64,000 nt of DNA from Kitasatospora sp. NBC_01246 (lineage in GTDB: Bacteria; Actinomycetota; Actinomycetes; Streptomycetales; Streptomycetaceae): positions 5,394,001 through 5,458,000 of the forward strand of contig NZ_CP108484.1 of assembly GCF_036226505.1 (NCBI RefSeq), in the 5' to 3' direction. Shown here piece after piece: positions 34,067-41,673 of the stretch (position 1 is the stretch's first letter; each line of letters starts with the position of its first letter). The position numbers and the translations under genes are program-made. The notes beneath the pieces were generated by a model. That model did not search any database. It was given only the letters and a program-made list of their open reading frames with translations, and was not told the DNA's origin.

Positions 34067-35620
34067 GTGAGCATCCTTGTCCCCACCCTCCCGGCCAGCG
34101 ACCAGCTGCACCGTGACGCGCTGACCGTCCTGCAGCCCGGCTTCGTCGGCACCGAGCCCCCGGAGTGGGTCCGCCGCCACCTCGCGGCCGGCCTCGGTTC
34201 GGTCGCGCTCTTCGACCGCAACGTCACCGGTCTCGACCAGCTGTCGGCGCTCACCAGGGCGCTGCGCGAGGAGAACCCCGACCTCCTGATCGCGATCGAC
34301 GAGGAGAGCGGCGACGTCACCCGCCTGGAGGCCGGCTCCGGCTCCTCCTGGCCGGGCAACTTCGCCCTCGGCGCGATCGACGACCCGGCGCTGACCCGCG
34401 ACGTCGCCCGCGAGCTGGGCCGCGCGCTGGCGGCCGCCGGCGTCAACTACAACTGGGCGCCCACCGCGGACGTCAACTCCAACCCGCGCAACCCGGTGAT
34501 CGGCGTCCGCTCCTTCGGCGCCGACCCGGAGCTGTGCGCCCGGCACACCGCGGCCTGGGTCGAGGGCCTGCAGTCGGCCGGCGTGGCCGCCTGCTCGAAG
34601 CACTTCCCCGGGCACGGCGACACCGCGGTCGACTCGCACCACGGCCTGCCGGTGATCGACGTCGACCTGGCGACCCTGCGCGCCCGCGACCTGATCCCGT
34701 TCCAGGCCGCCATCGCGGCCGGGACCAAGGCCGTGATGACGGCCCACATCATGATCCCGGCGCTCGACCCGAAGCTGCCGGCCACGCTCAGCCCCCGCGT
34801 GCTGCGCGACCTGCTGCGCGCGGCCCCGGCCGACGGCGGCCTCGGCTACCAGGGCCTGATCGTCAGCGACGCGATCGAGATGGGCGCCATCGCCGACACC
34901 TTCGGCATGGGCGAGGGCACCGTCCTGGCCCTGGCGGCCGGTGCGGACGCGATCTGCGTCGGCGGCGGGCTGGCCGACGAGGACACCGTGCTGCTGCTGC
35001 GCGACGCCATCGTGGCGGGCGTGCGGGCCGGCAAGCTCCCGGAGGAGCGGCTGGCCGAAGCCGCCGACCGGGTGCGCGCGCTCGGCAGCTGGGGCCGGAT
35101 CGCGGCCCAGGGCGAGCGACTGGAGCCCGATCTGGCGGTCGGCCTGCGGGCCGCCCGCCGCGCGCTGCGGGTGGTCCGGGCACCGGGCCGGGAGGCCCTG
35201 CCGGTGACCGAGCGCCCGTACGTGGCCTCGTTCTCCGACGAGCCCAACATCGCAGTCGGCGCGGTGACCCCGTGGGGCGTGGCCGACATGCTGGCCGACC
35301 GCTTCCCCGGCACCCGCACCCGGGAGGTCGGTCCGAAGGACGCCGCCCCGGAGCAGCTGGACGCGCTGGTCGCCGAGGTGGTGGCCGGCGCCGAGGGCCG
35401 CCGCCTGGTGCTGGTGGTCCGCGACGCGCACCGCTACGCCTGGATGTCCGCCGCGCTGTCCCGGCTGGTGGCGGCCCGCCCGGACGCCGCGGTGGTCGAG
35501 ATGGGCCTGCCGCAGTCCGAGCCGGTCGGCGCGCTCCACATCGCCACCCACGGCGCCGCCCGGGTCTGCGGACTGGCGGCCGTCGAGGTGCTCACCGGCC
35601 AGTCGGGAGCGATCGGCTGA
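34067..35620 (+). CDS. glycoside hydrolase family 3 beta-N-acetylhexosaminidase
   Basis: A 517-residue cytoplasmic enzyme (no signal peptide) expected to split imported chitobiose into GlcNAc. The NagZ-type marks are present: NYNWAPTADVNSNPRNPVIG, CSKHFPGHGDTAVDSHHGLP (the Asp-His general-acid loop) and GLIVSDAIEMGAI (nucleophile Asp). A C-terminal domain of about 180 residues follows. The start is GTG, six bases after dasC. It closes the das operon and is followed by a 16-bp terminator. Its last codons recur as a remnant near 37.5 kb. Confidence 0.93.
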   Translation: MSILVPTLPASDQLHRDALTVLQPGFVGTEPPEWVRRHLAAGLGSVALFDRNVTGLDQLSALTRALREENPDLLIAIDEESGDVTRLEAGSGSSWPGNFALGAIDDPALTRDVARELGRALAAAGVNYNWAPTADVNSNPRNPVIGVRSFGADPELCARHTAAWVEGLQSAGVAACSKHFPGHGDTAVDSHHGLPVIDVDLATLRARDLIPFQAAIAAGTKAVMTAHIMIPALDPKLPATLSPRVLRDLLRAAPADGGLGYQGLIVSDAIEMGAIADTFGMGEGTVLALAAGADAICVGGGLADEDTVLLLRDAIVAGVRAGKLPEERLAEAADRVRALGSWGRIAAQGERLEPDLAVGLRAARRALRVVRAPGREALPVTERPYVASFSDEPNIAVGAVTPWGVADMLADRFPGTRTREVGPKDAAPEQLDALVAEVVAGAEGRRLVLVVRDAHRYAWMSAALSRLVAARPDAAVVEMGLPQSEPVGALHIATHGAARVCGLAAVEVLTGQSGAIG

Positions 35621-35666
35621 GGTCCCGTCGGACCGTGACCCCGGGGGCCGGGAAGGCCTCCGCGAG

Positions 35667-35701
35667 CGGGCCCGTCATGCGCATGGCGCATGACGGGCCC
35701 G
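35667..35701 (+). terminator. terminator of the dasABC-GH3 operon
   Basis: A perfect 16-bp stem (arm CGGGCCCGTCATGCGC), 3-nt loop, then TTCCGTTTT, one of the few hairpins here with a T-rich tail. Confidence 0.9.
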
Positions 35702-35758
35702 TTCCGTTTTCCCGCCGTTGGCCCCGCGGCGTTCCCGGATGACGGTGTTCCCTCAAAT

Positions 35759-35780
35759 CAGCCTTAAGACAGCCTTAAGT
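35759..35780. repeat. tandem 11-bp direct repeat CAGCCTTAAGA / CAGCCTTAAGT
   Basis: Two head-to-tail copies with exactly one-helical-turn spacing, in an unusually A+T-rich patch 85 bp upstream of the -35 of the second dasA-like gene. Eleven-base phasing is typical of OmpR/PhoB-class response-regulator boxes; the regulator is unknown. Confidence 0.5.
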
Positions 35781-35863
35781 TCTACTTAGGGTGATGACGT
35801 CGCAACTGATCGCCACGGGCTACAACAGGTCTGCAACGTCCTTGTCGGCCAGGCCATTTGGCG

Positions 35864-35892
35864 TTGACACCGCCAGTGGTCTAGGCCAGGCT
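35864..35892 (+). promoter_or_regulatory. promoter of the second dasA-like gene, containing a dre site
   Basis: TTGACA (35864-35869), 17 nt, CAGGCT. The spacer contains the dre AGTGGTCTAGGCCAGG at 35875-35890. Distance from the -35 to the GTG start is 175 nt, identical to dasA. Confidence 0.8.
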
Positions 35893-36038
35893 CCAGTCCA
35901 TCCGGTTCGAACTTCAACCTCACCGGATGTGGTATAGGCCCTTCCTGAAGCACTTCGCCGTCCCCGCCCGGATCCCTCCCGGCGGACGCGCCATCACGCT
36001 GCCGGCGGGCACAGGCTCTAGCACCCTCGGAGGATGGC

Positions 36039-37355
36039 GTGAAGAAGCGTCAGCTCATGGCGACGTTCGGGATCCTGGCGCTCGCCGCCGGATTGACGGC
36101 CTGTTCCTCGGGCGGCTCGCCCTCGGGGGACGGCAAGGCCGCCACGGCGGACCCGAAGTCCGCCACCGGCACGGTCACCGTCTGGCTGATGGACGACGCC
36201 CAGAAGAACTGGCCGGACCTCGTGCAGCGGGTGAACGACGAGTTCGCGGCGAAGTACCCCAACGTCACCCTGCGGCTCGCCTACCAGGGGTGGGCCGACA
36301 AGGTCGGCAAGCTGGACAAGGCGCTCGCCGAGGGCAACGCCCCCGACGTGGTGGAGCTCGGCAACACCGAGACCATGAAGTACGTGCTCGCCGGCGCGCT
36401 GGCCCCGGTGGAGCGTTCCAGCTTCGACAACTCGGACGCCTGGATCAAGGCGCTCGCCAACACCTGCACCTACCAGGACAAGCTCTGGTGCGTGCCGTAC
36501 TACGCGGGCGCCCGGGTCGCCATCTACAACGCGACGGCCTTCCAGGCGGCCACCGGCAGCGCGGAGTTCCCCAAGACCGAGGACGACCTCAAGGCGGCCC
36601 TGGACAAGGTCGCGGACAAGAACAAGGCCGACAAGGGCTACTCCGCGCTCTACCTGCCCGGCCCGTACTGGTACGCCGCGATGAGCTACGTCTCCGCGTA
36701 CGGCGGCGCCATCGCCCGCTTCGACAGCGCCGGGAACTGGCACGGCACGCTCAGCGACCCGAAGTCCCAGCAGGGGCTGAACCACTTCGTCGACCTGGTG
36801 CGCAAGTACAACAAGGGCGACCTGGCGGTCAACGAGCAGAACCAGTTCGAGGCGATGGCCCGCGGCCACGCCGGGGCCTTCTACGGCAACGGCTACGAGG
36901 CCTCCAGCGTGACCGCGCCGGTCACCGGCGACCCGACCCTCAAGGACGCCGTCAAGCTGGCCACCATGCCCGGCCCGGGCGGCAAGCCGCTGCCGACCTT
37001 CATCGGCGGCTCGGACCTCGCCGTCACCGCCAAGTCGCCGTCGGCCGCGCTGGCCACCGACTGGGTCCGGATGTTCACCAGCACCAAGTCCCAGCAGGCG
37101 CTGGCGGACAAGGACATCCTGCCGAACAACCTCACCCAGCTGAACCCGCTGAAGAGCAAGCCGGCGACCGCCGCCGCGGCCAACGCGGTGCCGGACGCCT
37201 GGTTCACCCCGCTGGCGCCGGGCTGGGGCGCGATCGAGAAGCAGAAGATCCTGCCCGACATGCTCACCGCGATCCTCAAGGGCAACAAGCCGGTGGACCA
37301 GGCCGCCAAGGAGGCGGACGCCGCGATCGACCAGCTGATCAACAAGCAGGGCTGA
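36039..37355 (+). CDS. second DasA-like sugar-binding lipoprotein, orphan receptor
   Basis: A 438-residue family-1 solute-binding protein with lipobox LTAC (Cys22). It shares the DasA layout (TVTVWLMDDAQKNW; APDVVELGNTETMKYVLAG) but is clearly diverged and has extra Cys and Trp residues (NTCTYQDKLWCVPYY). Like dasA it starts at GTG in the string GGAGGATGGCGTG. No permease follows; a terminator closes the unit. It could load DasBC or another permease. The dre in its promoter places it in the DasR regulon, so an aminosugar or chitin-derived ligand is inferred. Confidence 0.9.
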   Translation: MKKRQLMATFGILALAAGLTACSSGGSPSGDGKAATADPKSATGTVTVWLMDDAQKNWPDLVQRVNDEFAAKYPNVTLRLAYQGWADKVGKLDKALAEGNAPDVVELGNTETMKYVLAGALAPVERSSFDNSDAWIKALANTCTYQDKLWCVPYYAGARVAIYNATAFQAATGSAEFPKTEDDLKAALDKVADKNKADKGYSALYLPGPYWYAAMSYVSAYGGAIARFDSAGNWHGTLSDPKSQQGLNHFVDLVRKYNKGDLAVNEQNQFEAMARGHAGAFYGNGYEASSVTAPVTGDPTLKDAVKLATMPGPGGKPLPTFIGGSDLAVTAKSPSAALATDWVRMFTSTKSQQALADKDILPNNLTQLNPLKSKPATAAAANAVPDAWFTPLAPGWGAIEKQKILPDMLTAILKGNKPVDQAAKEADAAIDQLINKQG

Positions 37356-37383
37356 GCCGCGCCGGCGGGGCCGGCGCCCCGGG

Positions 37384-37417
37384 GAGAGCCCCTTCCGGAC
37401 CACCGGGAGGGGCTCTC
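37384..37417 (+). terminator. terminator of the orphan sugar-binding protein gene
   Basis: A 10-bp perfect stem (arm GAGAGCCCCT) extended by three pairs including a G-U, 8-nt loop, 28 nt after the stop. Confidence 0.8.
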
Positions 37418-37477
37418 GGATGTGCCGCGCGGGGGAGTCCCCGTACGATTGCCGCAGGAATCACGGAACCACCGCAG

Positions 37478-37516
37478 CGAGTGTGCGGACTCGCCGCCGT
37501 AGAGGTCCTCGCCGGG
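37478..37516 (+). pseudogene. remnant of the 3' end of a second GH3 hexosaminidase gene
   Basis: Thirteen codons reading RVCGLAAVEVLAG, against RVCGLAAVEVLTG at 35561-35599 near the end of the intact GH3 gene. 31 of 39 bases agree, and seven of the eight differences are third-codon-position and silent. It lies between the terminator of the second dasA-like gene and the SIS gene. The frame has no stop before the SIS ATG, so an N-terminal extension of that protein cannot be excluded. Confidence 0.55.
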
Positions 37517-37564
37517 CATCCCCGTCCGGGCGGGGTCGAACCATCTCATCGGAGGCACATCCTG

Positions 37565-38623
37565 ATGTCCGACCCGCAGACTGCTCCCGTCCCCGGCCGG
37601 ATCATGGCGGCGGAGATGGCCGAGCAGCCGGCCGTCCTGCGGCGCATCCTCGACGAGGGCGCCCCGAAGATCTTCGACATCGCGACCCGGATCGCCGCCC
37701 GCAACCCTCGCTTCGTCCTGCTCACCGCGCGCGGCACGTCCGACAACGCGGCGCTCTACGCCAAGTACCTGGTCGAGATCCTGCTCGGCAAGCCGGCCGG
37801 TCTGACCTCGATGTCCACCACCACCGCGTACGGCGCCAAGCCGGACCTCACGGACGTGCTGGTCGTCACCGTCAGCCAGTCCGGCGGCTCGCCGGACCTC
37901 GTCGCCTCCACCAAGGCGGCCCGCGAGGCCGGTGCGATCACGCTGGCGGTCACCAACAACGCCTCCTCGCCGCTCGCCGAGGTCTCCGAGTTCCACATCG
38001 ACGTGCTGGCCGGCCCGGAGAAGGCGCTGCCCGCCACCAAGACCTACACCGCCGAGCTGCTCTCGCTCTACCTGCTGGTCGAGGGCCTGCGCGGCGGCGA
38101 CGGCACGGCCGCCCGCGAGCTGCCGGAGCTGGCCGCCGGCATCCTGGCCCGGCAGCCCGAGGTGAAGGCCCTGGCCGAGCGCTACCGCTTCGCCCAGCGC
38201 CTGGTCATCACCTCGCGCGGCTACGGCTACCCGACCGCCCGCGAGGCGGCGCTGAAGCTCATGGAGACCACCTACATCCCGGCCTCCCCGTTCTCCGGCG
38301 CCGATCTGCTGCACGGCCCGCTGGCCATGGTCGACAACGTCTCCCCGGTCATCGCGATCGTCCCGGAGGGCAAGGGCGGGGAGGCCCTGCAGCCGGTCCT
38401 GGACCGCCTGCGCGGCCGCGGCGCGGACCTGGTGGTCATCGGCCAGCGGCAGCAGGTGGACGCCGCCTCGGCGGGCTTCGTGCTGCCGGCCGGCGTACCC
38501 GAGGAGGTCCAGACGATCCTGGAGATCCTGCCGCTGCAGCTGCTGGCCTACGAGGTCACCATCGCCCGCGGCCAGGACCCGGACGCCCCGCGCGCCCTGG
38601 CCAAGGTCACCGAGACGCACTGA
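37565..38623 (+). CDS. double SIS-domain aminosugar enzyme (GlmS C-terminal/AgaS/NagB-II-like)
   Basis: A 352-residue protein with two sugar-isomerase domains. The first has LLTARGTSDNAALYAKYL and VVTVSQSGGSPDLVASTKAA (phosphosugar-binding Ser cluster). The second has VITSRGYGYPTAREAALKLME and SGADLLHGPLAMV. There is no glutaminase domain, so it resembles deaminating glucosamine-6-phosphate enzymes (NagB-II) or AgaS rather than GlmS. The position behind the das genes supports aminosugar-phosphate catabolism. The ATG is preceded by GGAGG at nine bases. The exact reaction is inferred. Confidence 0.88.
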   Translation: MSDPQTAPVPGRIMAAEMAEQPAVLRRILDEGAPKIFDIATRIAARNPRFVLLTARGTSDNAALYAKYLVEILLGKPAGLTSMSTTTAYGAKPDLTDVLVVTVSQSGGSPDLVASTKAAREAGAITLAVTNNASSPLAEVSEFHIDVLAGPEKALPATKTYTAELLSLYLLVEGLRGGDGTAARELPELAAGILARQPEVKALAERYRFAQRLVITSRGYGYPTAREAALKLMETTYIPASPFSGADLLHGPLAMVDNVSPVIAIVPEGKGGEALQPVLDRLRGRGADLVVIGQRQQVDAASAGFVLPAGVPEEVQTILEILPLQLLAYEVTIARGQDPDAPRALAKVTETH

Positions 38624-38637
38624 GCGCGGGCGCCACG

Positions 38638-38680
38638 ACGCCGCACCCCCGTCCACGGGCCGTGGACGGGGGTGCGGCGT
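38638..38680. terminator. 20-bp-stem terminator after the SIS gene
   Basis: A perfect 20-bp stem (positions 38638-38657 with 38661-38680) and a GGC loop. It could also stop leftward transcription from the DasR-controlled promoter at 38.93 kb. Confidence 0.88.
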
Positions 38681-38725
38681 TTGAGCGGCCGGAGCGGTCC
38701 GCGGGTGTCCCGCCGGGGCGGGGAG

Positions 38726-38924
38726 CGCCCCCGGCCGGGGGCGGGAAGCACTACGGGCCACGGCGCCGACACGGGACCCTCAACCCATGCGGCACCGCAG
38801 CCCGGAGCTGTCGTCGGGCACCGGGACGACCGAGAACTGTGCGGGGTCCTCGCTCGGCGGTATCCGACCGAGGAGCGGCGTCGCGCGGTCAGGGCAGTTG
38901 CGCGGCGGCCTCTCCTTGGTGCTC
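38726..38924 (-). ncRNA. probable small RNA of the scr5239 type (3' end approximate)
   Basis: A leftward transcript should begin near 38922 from the promoter described next. It would cross about 200 nt without a convincing coding frame and reach the palindrome CGCCCCCGGCCGGGGGCG at 38726-38743, or stop earlier. In S. coelicolor the conserved 159-nt scr5239 lies in the same position, upstream of the SCO5239 kinase, targets dagA and metE mRNAs, and as I recall depends on DasR. Synteny and the dre site support the call; strand and ends are inference. Confidence 0.55.
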
Positions 38925-38928
38925 TTTC

Positions 38929-38986
38929 ATTGTGGACTAGACCAATCTGGGTTGTCCAGGGGACCCCGAAAATTGGTCTGGACAAC
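38929..38986 (-). promoter_or_regulatory. leftward promoter with two dre-like sites
   Basis: Minus strand TGGACA (38953-38958), 18 nt, CACAAT (38929-38934). The dre-like TGTGGACTAGACCAAT at 38931-38946 covers the spacer and -10; a weaker AATTGGTCTGGACAAC sits at 38971-38986. GGTTGTCCAG at 38950-38959 is the exact complement of 38978-38987. Confidence 0.7.
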
Positions 38987-39053
38987 CTACGGTCACCCGC
39001 GCGCGGACGGGTGCGCCACGTCCGTGCCCGGGACCTGGAGCTACGCTCGCCAT

Positions 39054-40574
39054 GTGCCCTCGCTGAACGAACTCGTCCGCCGCCACACCACCCTGACCGG
39101 TGCCGACGTGGACTGGCTCCACATGCTGGTCTCGGAGTGGCAGCTGCTCTCCGACCTCTCCTTCGCCGACCTGGTCCTGTGGATCCCCACCTGGGACGGC
39201 ATCCGGTACGTCTCGGTGGCCCAGATGCGGCCCAACACCGGGCCCACCTCCTACCAGGACGACATGGTCGGCCACCTCGTCCCGCGCGGCCGCCGGCCCT
39301 TGCTGGACGCCGCCTTCGACGAGGGGCGGATCGTGCGCGAGGGCGATCCGGAGTGGCGCGAGGAGGTGCCCGTCCGGGTCGAGTCGATCCCGGTGCGGCG
39401 CGAGGGCAAGGTGCTCGGCGTGATCGCCCGCAACACCAACCTGCTGACCGTCCGCACCCCCAGCCGGCTCGAACTCACGTACCTGCAGAGCGCCTCCGAC
39501 CTGGCCCAGATGATCGCCGCCGGGACGTTCCCGTACCACGGTGTCGAGCAGACCGACATGGACGCCGCCCCCCGGGTCGGCGACGGCCTGATCCGGCTCG
39601 ACGCCGACGGCATCGTCACCTACGCCAGCCCCAACGCGCTCTCCGCCTACCACCGCCTCGGGCTCACCACCGACCTGGTCGGCAGCCACCTCGGCCGGGC
39701 CACCGCCGAGCTGGTCCCGCCCTCGCGGTCGGCGGTGCACGAGGCACTGGTGAAGCTGGCGAGCGGCTGGGCGCCGCGCCAGACCGAGGTCGAGGTGCAG
39801 GGCGGGGTGGTGACCCTGCGGGCGATCCCGCTGAAGCCCAAGGGCACCCTGACCGGCTCCCTGGTGCTCTGCCGCGACGTCACCGAGCTGCGGCGGCGCG
39901 ACCGCGAGCTGATGACCAAGGACGCCACCATCCGGGAGATCCACCACCGGGTGAAGAACAACCTCCAGACGGTGGCGGCCCTGCTGCGGCTGCAGTCCCG
40001 CCGGATGGACTCGGACGCCGGCCGGGCCGCGCTGGACGAGGCGGTCCGCCGGGTCGGGTCGATCGCGATCGTGCACGAGACGCTCTCCCAGGCGCTGGAC
40101 GAGCAGGTCGCCTTCGACGAGATCGCCGACCGGGTGCTGGCCATGGTGATGGAGCTGTCCCAGGACGGCCGGGTGGCGACTCGGCGCAGCGGGAGCTTCG
40201 GCATCCTCTCCGCCGAGGTGGCCACCCCGCTGGCGATGGTGCTCACCGAGCTGCTGCAGAACGCGCTGGAGCACGCCTTCGGGCCGTCCGCCTCCGGGAA
40301 CCTGGAGGTCAGCGCGTTGCGCGGGCGGGCCCCGGCCACCGGCATGGGCTGGTCGGACAGCTGGAACGGCGGCGCCCGGCCGGAGGAGTACCTGCTGATC
40401 ACCGTGCAGGACGACGGCCGGGGCATGCCGGAGGGCTTCGACCCGCAGCAGGCGGGCAACCTCGGGCTGCAGATCGTCCGGACCCTGGCCACCGGGGAGC
40501 TGGGCGGCACCTTCGACATGGTGGCGGGACCGAACGGCGGCACCAAGGTGATCCTGGAGATCCCGGTGCCCTGA
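39054..40574 (+). CDS. PdtaS-like sensor histidine kinase
   Basis: A 506-residue soluble kinase. Residues about 1-140 are a GAF-like sensor (the N-terminal domain of the PdtaS family) and about 165-285 a PAS domain. Then comes a HisKA_2 dimerisation/phosphoacceptor helix with EIHHRVKNNLQTVAALLRLQ and an HATPase domain (LTELLQNALEHAFG, VQDDGRGMPEGF, GNLGLQIVRTLATGELGG). In Mycobacterium the PdtaS kinase (Rv3220c) neighbours whiB1; here the next gene is wblE, so synteny supports the call. The usual partner PdtaR, an ANTAR antiterminator, is not in the window. The start GTG lacks a strong ribosome site. Confidence 0.92.
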   Translation: MPSLNELVRRHTTLTGADVDWLHMLVSEWQLLSDLSFADLVLWIPTWDGIRYVSVAQMRPNTGPTSYQDDMVGHLVPRGRRPLLDAAFDEGRIVREGDPEWREEVPVRVESIPVRREGKVLGVIARNTNLLTVRTPSRLELTYLQSASDLAQMIAAGTFPYHGVEQTDMDAAPRVGDGLIRLDADGIVTYASPNALSAYHRLGLTTDLVGSHLGRATAELVPPSRSAVHEALVKLASGWAPRQTEVEVQGGVVTLRAIPLKPKGTLTGSLVLCRDVTELRRRDRELMTKDATIREIHHRVKNNLQTVAALLRLQSRRMDSDAGRAALDEAVRRVGSIAIVHETLSQALDEQVAFDEIADRVLAMVMELSQDGRVATRRSGSFGILSAEVATPLAMVLTELLQNALEHAFGPSASGNLEVSALRGRAPATGMGWSDSWNGGARPEEYLLITVQDDGRGMPEGFDPQQAGNLGLQIVRTLATGELGGTFDMVAGPNGGTKVILEIPVP

Positions 40575-40747
40575 GCCGTCCCGGCTCGACGGACACGGCG
40601 CGGCACCCGAGGCGCAGTGGAGTGTGTCGGGGGCGTGTACCCGGAACGGGCGCCGGGTGCGCACCTCCGCACCACCGCAGGTGGCCATCGGGAGGCGCCC
40701 CGAACGGCGGGTGGCCGCCGCGCGTGACCGGACGCGGAAACAGAAAC

Positions 40748-40829
40748 GAGGCCCTGTCGACCGGGGGGGGGTGGGTCGACAGGGCCTCTCAACCCGTTCC
40801 GGCCGTCGGGGGGAGTCGGCCGGAACGGG
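40748..40829. terminator. two consecutive hairpin terminators between the kinase and wblE
   Basis: First stem 15 bp (40748-40762 with 40774-40788) around an 11-nt G-rich loop; second stem 12 bp (40793-40804 with 40818-40829) with a 13-nt loop. They lie between convergent genes and can serve both. The rest of the gap to wblE (40830-41052) holds nothing recognised. Confidence 0.8.
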
Positions 40830-41052
40830 GGCTCTGGGTGATACGACACCTCACCGGTGCGTTGCACACGGTGAGCGCCTCAGCTCCACAATATTGCTCT
40901 AAGTGAACAGTATCAAGTGCCTGGGCGGCCCGGTGTCGTCGGACCGTGTCGAGCAAGGTCCTTTGTACGGAAGGCTTCGCCAGGAAGTGCAGGGAAGCCC
41001 TTGATCATGTGTTGATCGGCACTGCGGTCACTACTGGTGTTACGGCGTGTGA

Positions 41053-41304
41053 TCAGGCGGTGCGGGCGCGGTTGCGGGCAGCGCGGCGCTTCATCGCGCG
41101 ACGCTCGTCCTCGCTCATACCGCCCCAGACGCCGGCATCCTGGCCGGTCTCGAGCGCCCACTGCAGGCACTGCTCCATGACCGGACAGCGGCGGCACACG
41201 GCCTTGGCTTCCTCGATCTGCAGCAGAGCAGGACCGGTGTTCCCGATCGGGAAGAAAAGCTCCGGGTCCTCTTCGCGGCAGACAGCGCGGTGGCGCCAGT
41301 CCAT
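41053..41304 (-). CDS. wblE: WhiB-family iron-sulfur regulator WblE
   Basis: An 83-residue WhiB-like protein, orthologue of mycobacterial WhiB1. The cluster ligands are Cys9, Cys37, Cys40 and Cys46; GVWGG at about 58-62 and the basic RRAMKRRAARNRAR tail give DNA/sigma contact. WhiB1 binds a nitric-oxide-sensitive [4Fe-4S] cluster and the principal sigma factor. GGAGGAG precedes the ATG. A perfect GTGA-N6-TCAC palindrome lies 63-76 bp upstream, recalling Crp control of whiB1. Confidence 0.97.
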   Translation of the reverse strand: MDWRHRAVCREEDPELFFPIGNTGPALLQIEEAKAVCRRCPVMEQCLQWALETGQDAGVWGGMSEDERRAMKRRAARNRARTA

Positions 41305-41366
41305 GGTCGTCCAACTCCTCCTGCCGGCGGGGGTGACCCGATCGGCATAATCGATGGCTTGTGAAT

Positions 41367-41380
41367 GTGAACGCTTTCAC
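41367..41380 (-). promoter_or_regulatory. Crp/FNR-type operator upstream of wblE
   Basis: GTGA-ACGCTT-TCAC, a perfect core for the Crp family and also a GTGAA/TTCAC palindrome. It is 63 bp upstream of the wblE ATG. Confidence 0.6.
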
Positions 41381-41673
41381 GAATCCCGCAACAGCAAAAG
41401 AGACCAAAGGCCCATCGGGCCCGGGTGGTCTGTGCTGGGGAGGGATTCGGCGATTCGAGGGACACTCCGCGGTCGGCACCCGCCAGGGTCTGTGGTTGCC
41501 GTCGCTGCGATGTGTCCCGATCGCCATGTAGAGGTTCGCAAACCTCGGGCCCGGATACAACCCCCTTCAGGGAGGAATTTTTGATTCTTCGGTGTCGCCT
41601 AGCTCACAGCCAGTACTTCTATGGAGTGAAGGGGGCTTGTGCGTTCGAGAAGAAGGGAGAACCCTCCTTCCAG
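41381..41673. other. intergenic region upstream of wblE, downstream of the lipid kinase
   Basis: Lower GC than its surroundings, with GGAGGAATTTTTGATTC near 41570, which looks like a ribosome site without a following start. No hairpin terminator for the lipid kinase gene and no gene were recognised. The wblE promoter must lie at its left end. Confidence 0.4.

Noticed and set aside
35759..35780. PhoP box
   Set aside because: Spacing is right (11 bp) but the repeat CAGCCTTAAG does not resemble the PhoP consensus GTTCACC.
35927..37477. In-frame upstream extension of the SIS gene across the second dasA-like gene
   Set aside because: A shadow of the receptor gene; only the last codons (the GH3 remnant) have meaning, and the SIS ATG has its own GGAGG.
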